From positions 5,100,274-5,164,273 of the forward strand of contig OY754974.1 in NCBI GenBank assembly GCA_963576475.1: DNA of 64,000 nucleotides. The letters run 5' to 3'. Made by a program: the position numbers and the translations under genes. Shown one piece after another: positions 57,925 to 64,000 of this stretch. The stretch is from Molanna angustata. Taxonomy: Eukaryota; Arthropoda; Insecta; Trichoptera; Molannidae. The notes beneath the pieces are model-generated. The model had not been told where the DNA came from and ran no database searches. It saw only the letters and a program-made list of their open reading frames with translations. The stretch's first letter is position 1. The number at the start of each line of letters is the position of its first letter.

Positions 57925-58235
57925 TCCACTCCTACCCTACGAGAGGATGTCAGGATTTTAGACTTCGCTACTCCCACCACCACCACCCGCTCCGCATATG
58001 GGGACTGTTAACGACCCCTTCGCAGAACGCTAGAATGAACAACAAAAAAAAAACAATGCATGGCACGAAGAGTAGCTCATGGAGCCCTCTAGATTAGCAA
58101 TCTCGGCACCATGGTGCAAAAAGAACAATCAGCAAGTGCAAGTCGAGATTCACACCTGCGGACTGTCGGCGACTTCAGATCCATTTATATAGGGCATCAG
58201 AGAAGTGACCAAGATCTCTGGAAACAAAAAAGTCA
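57925..58235 (+). repeat. Dispersed repeat K, copy 3
   Basis: ACGAGAGGATGTCAGGATTTT, CACCACCACCACCCGCTCCG, CATATGGGGACTGTTAACG, AGCTCATGGAGCCCTCTAG and ATCTCGGCACCATGG are shared with copies at 1860-2180 and 28205-28560. It extends further 5' than copy 2. Confidence 0.75.
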
Positions 58236-58461
58236 GTGAGAATCTTCGGATAATAATAGTTACCGTGTCCTGTGAGAAATTGAAAAGTCCAAAAGTCTGG
58301 AATAATCCAAGGAGATCTCAGTCGCGACCTCACGTCAGGAAAAAATAAAAAGGTAACTCTACCAACTGGACAAGTCGTCCAGCCAAACGTTTAGTAGAGT
58401 GTCGCTCACGTTTATGTTAATTAAGTTTTGAGACGTTTTAGACTTCCAAAAATGAGATTAA

Positions 58462-58660
58462 CTTCTTCTTCTTCGTGACATATCAGGTACACCCGACGTT
58501 GGCAATTTATCGTTACTGAGGAGGCATCTCTTTCCGCCGCCGCGCGCCGTCCGGAACAACTCGCCGACGTCTCTGATGCCGGTCCACGCACGAATTTTGC
58601 GGAGCCATGACATCTGACGTCTTCCTATTCCTCGGCGTACCTGTATTTTGACCTTCATAG
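58462..58660 (-). mobile_element. RTE-type LINE 3' end
   Basis: On the minus strand KVKIQVRRGIGRRQMSWLRK, AWTGIRDVGELFRTARGG and a GAAGAAGAAG end. It is the same family as the innermost insert at 55498, with a matching order of residues. Confidence 0.82.
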
Positions 58661-58922
58661 TTTAAACCATAAAGGTCTCAAAATGTATAATGGTTTGCCA
58701 ACAAACATAAAAGACACCACAAGTCTTATCACCTTTCGTAGGCTAGGTGCAGAATATATAGTTAAACCTATGTTCTCCATAGTGATTTATGTATGATTTT
58801 ATAATTTTATTTCATACTCGTGCCATACTCAATATTTTTATATTTCTTGTTTTAACTAGACGTATTAATTTTTATATATGTTTATACATCTCAATAAAGT
58901 TTACTACTGCTAATGTTACTCC
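58661..58922 (+). mobile_element. LINE carboxy end and 3' UTR remnant
   Basis: The frame KGLKMYNGLPTNIKD, SLITFRRLG is a typical RT carboxy end (NxLPxxIK). It is followed by about 150 bp of AT-rich UTR ending near CAATAAAGTTTACTACTGC. Confidence 0.55.
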
Positions 58923-59308
58923 GATATGCTGAACGTACTTTACTATATATTCCAATTCATAGTAAGCACCTACATATTTTTAGCTCTTCATTTGATGTAC
59001 AATCTTGTACAATGTCCTGATATTACATCTGCTATCTCATTAAACATACCCAAAAAAAGGTTAAAGCAAAAATATCTATCAGATAATACCTGATTTCTTA
59101 TTTTTCTCCTTATCCTTTTGTTTTCCTATCATTTCTATGAATTCAAAGGAAGAGGCGTTGACTTTTATTTTTTTTTTACTTTTCCTCTGTTAAATATTGT
59201 ATTGTATATGAATATAAGCTCTGGTTGATTGGGAGAAATTACCGTTTGACAATAAATCAGCCAGTATACAAATTATATGAACAAGAATTTACAAATAAAT
59301 AAATAAAC
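58923..59308 (+). mobile_element. CR1/Jockey-type LINE 3' end (family F)
   Basis: Plus frame: LRYAERTLLYIPIH, SSSFDVQSCTMS and KKRLKQKYLSDNT, then a 3' UTR with TGGTTGATTGGGAGAAATTA, a degraded hairpin at 59238-59253, CAATAAATCAGCCAGTATAC and an AAATAAATAAATAAAC tail. Matches 23941-24267 in protein and 49878-49970 in UTR. Confidence 0.75.
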
Positions 59309-59606
59309 ACATTATTTTTCCATACAATTAGATTTATTTATTTACCTTTTATAACACCATATATATAATGACAACAATAAGTAGATTACTGCTGCCCAAC
59401 TAGGATATCCTGTTCTAGAGCTAGCAGTTTACAATTTTTATTGACAATTATATACAATTATGAACCAGGTGATTGTTACGATTGAACGGTATTTTTTTCT
59501 TATAAGTCTTGTCAAATTTAGTTTCATTTGGACCTTGATAATGCCGAGATACCTCGACGAATACGTAATGTAGAAGAGTAATGATTTGAAAATATATTTT
59601 AATTAT
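59309..59606. other. Unassigned stretch
   Basis: No recognisable feature. Confidence 0.35.
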
Positions 59607-59607
59607 A

Positions 59608-59742
59608 TACATGCATACCATCACGCCACGTCCCTTACGGGGTATGCAGATGGAACCAATCGCCATACTCCTCTATTTTTACACATGCCTGGCTTCCTTT
59701 ACATCCATGCATCGCATGCATTGTCTCATACATGTCGATTTT
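59608..59742 (-). mobile_element. RTE-type LINE 3' end (family G), inverted
   Basis: ATGCATACCATCACGCCACG, TCCCTTACGGGGTATGCAG and CATGCCTGGCTTCCTTTACA are the reverse complement of the G tail seen at 8255 and 55987. About 135 bp. Confidence 0.82.
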
Positions 59743-60884
59743 TTAAGCGTCTTATGTTTCATAATATTACATAGGTAGGTATTTATATTAATGATCATAA
59801 TTAAATATATGATTAATATTTTCACACTTTACAAATTTTATTATTTATTATAATTCAATTTGAGTTATTTTATTCGACCAGTTTCGAAGTGACTGTTGTC
59901 ATCCGTTGAGATGATTTTTTTAACGTATTCCGTAGAACTTTCAAAATGTTCTGTCGTCATTGAAAATTGTTTTTCAATGTTTGTTTGTATACAATGTATG
60001 TTGACGATCTCTGAATATGCATTCAGGGATTGTCAACATTACAAGAAGAAAAATGTGTAGGTACCTACACTCGTTTAAAAAAAAGTTAAGTGTTAGCTAC
60101 AACGCACTTTTACTAATAATATCTACTTGTTTATAATTGTGAAGAACAAAAAACAAGATTCCACACATCAAAATAACGACCATACAGGTGTCTTTATTGA
60201 AACACTGAATGCAATAAAAATAAATTGTCGTTTGTTTGTGAAAAGATATCAACAAACAGTATATTACAATTTGTTCAAAATTGTTGTTAGTTTTAACAAA
60301 TTCAAAAAGACAATATATAACTTAATGATGCTTTATGGCGTTTTGCAATCAAAAACGCTTTACAAAAATTACATTTATTTTTATTATTCTGACGCATTAT
60401 ATAATATTATTGTAACTAAAATAGATAAAATTTAATATCACTAGACTTTCCCTGCTTTTATCATAAATATATTGTCCAAAGATGTATTATTTTTTTTTTG
60501 TCATGTATCACGTAATATTCCATAATTACGGATCCGCGTTTAGTTTGCGACATAAGTCATATTTTATTACTAAAATTACATGTTGGTATACCATAATGGC
60601 AAATTTATGACATCATTAACGACACCATTGTTGTCATTTGAGACTTCTGAAATGGTCTCCGACAACTCCCAGAGACCCATGGTAACGAACGACAAGATTC
60701 AACGGTTTACCAAATACACTAATGGCTGTACCGATGTGAAAACACTCATACCACGCGTGTCATACTTAATATCAATCCATACGAGAGTTTTGGATGTTTT
60801 CAAGGTCGACTGAAGAATATGACGCAAAGGCAAGCAATTGAACTCTTACAAAAGAACACTCAGTATCCCAGTGCAAAATATTTA
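59743..60884. other. Unassigned AT-rich region
   Basis: Open frames at 60127-60435 (102 codons) and 60580-60813 (77 codons) show no recognisable domain; codon content is K/I/N-rich, as expected by chance in AT-rich DNA. GTTAGCTACAACGCACTTTT at 60093 may be a fossil family D end. Confidence 0.35.
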
Positions 60885-61130
60885 TTTTTCAGTGTGGAAT
60901 AGAGGACAACGTTCGGTGGAGTAGATCCAAAATAAGACATTGGAGGGACCACGTAGCCAGAATGGACAGTGATAGACTTGCGTATATAGCAGCAAATGAA
61001 ATCCCCTCTGGTCGCCGTATACCCGGAAGATCACCCAAGAGATGGAAGGATAGTTGTTGATCTTCGTTATCTCAGGAGGCATAGTTTTTGAATAACAGAC
61101 CAACAGGTCTACTAAACGAAGAATAAGAAG
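60885..61130 (+). mobile_element. RTE-type LINE 3' end
   Basis: Frames read VRWSRSKIRHWRDHVARMDS and RRIPGRSPKRWKDS, then AACAGACCAACAGGTCTACT and an AAACGAAGAATAAGAAGG end. This is the same layout as 26100-26275 (RWxDHVxRM, GRPxKRWxDSW, GAA tail). Frame broken. Confidence 0.75.
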
Positions 61131-61238
61131 GTTTAAATTTTATTATTGTTTCTTTTCTGTGATTGTGATTCAATATGTGTTTTATATGAATGTTAGCAAA
61201 ATGAAATAGATGGCGTAAATGATTAAATGATGATTTTT

Positions 61239-61412
61239 GTCGGCCTTCGTGGCTCAGTTGGTTGGGTATCTGACTGCTGATCCAAGGGTCCTGGGTTCAA
61301 TTCCCGATGGAGACACAGTTTTTAATTGTGTTTTCAGTCTGGATCTGTGAGATGATTAATATCGTAAGTCTCCAGAATGTGGCAACTTGTTATTGGGTGC
61401 GTGTTAAATAAT
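61239..61412 (+). mobile_element. SINE family A, 3'-truncated
   Basis: GTCGGCCTTCGTGGCTCAGT, B box GGTTCAATTCC, then the body to TTATTGGGTGCGTGTTAAAT. It lacks the final CATAGTACCTGTTAGTTG block and ends in AT-rich sequence. Confidence 0.88.
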
Positions 61413-61618
61413 TATTAAAATTATAAAATTAAATATGTATAAACAAAATCTTAGATGTGATGGGATATCGCTCCAATGTCGGGATGTTTGAAATTTTGTT
61501 ACAACTTTTATTGTCAAAATAATTATTCTATTATACTTTTAATTAAGTTATTATTTACTTGACAGATAAATTGTGGTAAAAATGTATGTTATTATATTTC
61601 TTCTTAACGAATAAAAGC
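61413..61618. other. AT-rich flank
   Basis: No feature. Confidence 0.35.
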
Positions 61619-61816
61619 AGGCACTATATTTAGATTGGGTGGCTCTACATTCAGAATGGAATGAAAATCAAATTTTATTAACGTTCAGGAAGAAGGTACT
61701 ACAGAGCGTTAATGAAATTCTTATCTTATTAACGTTCTGGAAGCAGGCACTACATTCAGAATGGAATAAAATTCAAATTTATTAACTCTCAGGAAGCAGG
61801 CACTACATTCAAGTTA

Positions 61817-61990
61817 GCAAGTCTGGTCCAACCGGCGAAATCAAAACCCTAGTGACTACCCATATCATGGATATAATTATCATATGGAGTTCTAAGACAT
61901 CTAAAGATATGATAGAACTCCAAATAATAATTATATCCATGCTATGGGTAATCGTGAGGGTTTTGATTTCGCTGGTTGAACCAGACTTGC
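61817..61990. mobile_element. Foldback MITE (family H), copy 2
   Basis: Arms GCAAGTCTGGTCCAACCGGC and GCTGGTTGAACCAGACTTGC pair through AAATCAAAACCCT, CCCATATCATGGATATAATT and GGAGTTCT around a loop with GACATCTAAAGATA. 174 bp, nearly all in a hairpin. No transposase. Target duplication unclear because it lies in tandem DNA. Confidence 0.88.
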
Positions 61991-62217
61991 CCCCCAGAAT
62001 GGAATAAAATTCAAATTTTATTAACTCTCAGGAAGCAGGCACTATATTCAGAATGGAATAAAATTCAAATTTTATTAACTCTCAGGAAGCAGGCACTACA
62101 TTCAGAATGGAATAAAATTCAAATTTTATTTACGCTCAAGAAGCAGGCACTACATTCAGAATGGAATAAAATTCAAATTTTATTAACTCTCAGGAAGCAG
62201 GCACTACATTCAGGTTA

Positions 62218-62391
62218 GCAAATCTGGTCCAACCGGCGAAAACAAAACCCTATTTATTACCCATATCATAGATATAATTATCATATGGAGTTCTATGACA
62301 TCTAAAGATATGATAGAACTCCAAATAATAATTATATCCATGCTATGGGTAATCGTGAGGGTTTTGATTTCGCTGGTTGAACCAGACTTGC
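62218..62391. mobile_element. Foldback MITE (family H), copy 3
   Basis: Almost identical to the copy at 61817 with a few substitutions (AATCTGG for AGTCTGG, AACAAAACCC, TATTTATTACCC). Spacing of 401 bp and shared flanks show it arose by duplication of the array, not by a new insertion. Confidence 0.88.
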
Positions 62392-62890
62392 CCCCCAGAA
62401 TGGAATAAAATTCAAATTTTATTAACTCTCAGGAAGCAGGCACTATATTCAGAATGGAATAAAATTCAAATTTTATTAACTCTCAGGAAGCAGGCACTAC
62501 ATTCAGAATGGAATAAAATTCAAATTTTATTTACGCTCAAGAAGCAGGCACTACATTCAGAATGGAATAAAATTCAAATTTTATTAACGCTCAGGAAGCA
62601 GGCACTACATTCAGAATGGAATAAAATTCAAATTTTACTAACGCTCAGGAAGCAGGCACTACATTCAGAATGGAATAAAATTCAAATTATATTAACGCTC
62701 AGGAAGCAAGGCACTACATTCAGAATGGGTGTATTAAATTAAAACGAGCGAGTGATTTTCGGGTTCAACTGAGTGAATATGACAAGGTTATCTATCAACT
62801 TCATTCTGAGATGTTATTGTTGCCTGTTGTATTTTCGATTACACGCCTTTGCGGGACATCCGAAAATGCCGACAAAAGAAAATAGTGAAA

Positions 62891-63500
62891 ACACTCATTT
62901 TATCAATAATATTAACAAATTATTGTATATTAAAATATTTCATCATGACCTTGCCTAATTTATTATTCATCATCTGTATCTTCTACAAAACGTTGAAATA
63001 ACATTAACAATTAAATTATGTATGATTTTATGAAACTATGTAGGTGAGGTTATTATTGCATACCAAAGGTACCTATATACCTTTAACTACGAGTTTATAA
63101 ATCAATGAACGCAAAAAAATGCATATTGATCTCTATGTATAATATTTATTATTTATGTAAATACGAATAAATAATGAACGATGATTTTACCTTCACTGAA
63201 TCAATTTCGGTCCAATCCTGCCCGCAGTAAATCATTTTTGACCAAATTTACATAATTTATTTGCATTCGATGATTGCATACGATTACCAGTACATATCCA
63301 CATTACCCTCGGGCTGGACTGCCAATTGATAGCAATGTAAGGCCCGGGATCACACTCATTTCTTAACTTGTTCTGCAACGAAATCTCAGCTTAGAGTTGA
63401 GCGGAGCTTCGATGATTTTGGGAATTTGAAGAATGCAAATTCGTAAACTTGTTTTTAACTTACAGTATTTACAACGCCAATAACTGCATTCATCATTTGA
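62891..63500. other. Unassigned region
   Basis: 63180-63430 is less AT-rich (GGCCCGGGATCACACTCATT, CTCAGCTTAGAGTTGAGCGG) with no readable frame. It may be single-copy DNA. Confidence 0.35.
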
Positions 63501-63519
63501 CAATTATAGTAGTTACCTA

Positions 63520-63957
63520 CAATTTATTTTATTTATTTATATAATATAAAAAACCTAAAAAGAGGCAGGGAGTAGACAGGAAGAATGGAGGTAGGGTATT
63601 TATTTATTCACTTACGTGGTCTACTTTATTTATATGCAGTTTTTTTTTTGTATTTATTTATAATTTTTTTATTAAATAATTAAAAAAATTATTAAATTAT
63701 TTATTTATTTAAGTATGTACCTATTTATTTATGGATTTATTTGTTTAATTATTTATTTATTTATATTTATTTATTTATTTATTTATTCATTTATTTATTT
63801 ATTTATTCATTTATTTATTCATTCATTTATTTATTTATTTATTTATGTATTTATTTATTTATTAAGTTATTAAGTTATTTATTTATTTATTTATTTATTT
63901 TTTATTTATTTATTTATTTATTTATCTATTTATTTATTTATTTATTTATTTAATTTT

Positions 63958-64000
<43 letters not shown>
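63520..64000 (+). repeat. (TTTA)n microsatellite running off the window
   Basis: Degenerate at 63520-63740, then mostly clean TTTA units with occasional TTCA, TTGT and TTAAG interruptions to the last base. The FIYLFIYL-rich frame here is an artefact. Confidence 0.95.

Larger units (their letters stand above)
61656..62725 (+). repeat. 54-bp minisatellite in a 401-bp higher-order repeat
   Basis: Unit core: AGAATGGAATAAAATTCAAA, TTTTATTAACTCTCAGGAAG, CAGGCACTACATTC. The unit is 18 codons long and has no stop, so it yields frames of repeated EWNKIQILLTLRKQALHS (61976-62218, 62377-62742); there is no evidence these are translated. The blocks contain about 2, 4 and 6 regular units. The block 'foldback H plus 4 units' is duplicated with 401-bp spacing, including one variant unit with TTTACGCTCAAGAAG. 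Confidence 0.93.
61620..62890 (-). mobile_element. Family J retroposon swollen by an internal minisatellite
   Basis: Left edge AGGCACTATATTTAGATTGGGTGG and right edge GGCACTACATTCAGAATGGGTG are both copies of the J word at 11493-11515. Beyond the array, TGAGATGTTATTGTTGCCTG and CCTTTGCGGGACATCCGAAAA continue normal J sequence. The region between is filled by 54-bp repeats and two foldback MITEs. Confidence 0.75.

Noticed and set aside
60127..60435. A 102-codon gene
   Set aside because: K/I/N/Y-rich composition expected by chance in AT-rich DNA, with no motif, context or conservation visible.
61976..62218. Open frames of repeated EWNKIQILLTLRKQALHS as a repeat protein
   Set aside because: Stop-free only because the 54-bp minisatellite is a multiple of three. 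No promoter or conserved start was seen, and J is non-coding elsewhere.

Overview
This window looks like AT-rich, gene-poor nuclear DNA of an insect. A moth or butterfly is most likely. The evidence is many GTAGGTACCTAC-type words, tRNA-derived SINEs, RTE and CR1/Jockey-type LINE fragments, and a Helitron-like end in CTAG-T. The species assignment is inference. I found no convincing host protein-coding gene, rRNA, true tRNA or CRISPR array. Most open frames are chance frames, microsatellite shadows or mobile-element remnants.

The window is a layered deposit of transposable elements, sorted here into families by comparing copies inside the window. Family A is a tRNA-derived SINE (7 copies). 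Family B is a second tRNA-derived SINE whose head folds like tRNA-Thr(TGT). Family C is a tRNA-headed SINE whose 3' module is shared with LINE tails. Family D is an interspersed element of about 0.4-0.55 kb, one copy of which has swollen into a 313-bp satellite array (17745-20652). Family E is a retroposon with a unit of about 535 bp, found as direct partial dimers and as inverted copies; three copies have target-site duplications. F and M are CR1/Jockey-type LINE tails. G is an RTE-type LINE ending in GTGATGGTATG plus a TATG tail. Family J is a short retroposon sharing that ending. H is a foldback MITE. K is an unassigned dispersed repeat.

Layout. 0-7 kb: A, D, F and K remnants, an AT-rich desert with (AAAT)n, a 5'-inverted Jockey fragment and a hAT-type MITE with 8-bp target duplication. 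7-17 kb: LINE M, G, D, J, C and E remnants. 17-21 kb: RTE tail, foldback H, satellite-bearing D, E. 21-41 kb: scattered SINEs, RTE and F fragments, E, J, a 200-bp (AAAT)n tract. 41-47 kb: E copies, a 769-bp element bounded by TA, and several RTE fragments including a 5'-inverted one. 47-49 kb: the only long coding sequence, a CR1/Jockey-type reverse transcriptase of 537 codons. 49-54 kb: LINE tail, Helitron-like end, RT remnant, a 5'-inverted E dimer. 54.8-56.1 kb: a three-level nest (RTE tail inside an RTE inside a MITE). 57-64 kb: G, K, RTE, LINE and A remnants, a 54-bp minisatellite grown inside family J with foldback H in a 401-bp higher-order repeat, and a terminal (TTTA)n tract.

The elements interact. 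LINE tails (F with its hairpin, G with its GTGATGGTATG end) are copied by SINE-like families C and J, which suggests those SINEs use LINE machinery. Several copies carry an inverted 5' segment bounded by target duplications, as expected from twin-primed reverse transcription. I saw no operon-like or novel enzymatic system; the most unusual items are family E, the nested insertion, and the two arrays grown inside transposons.
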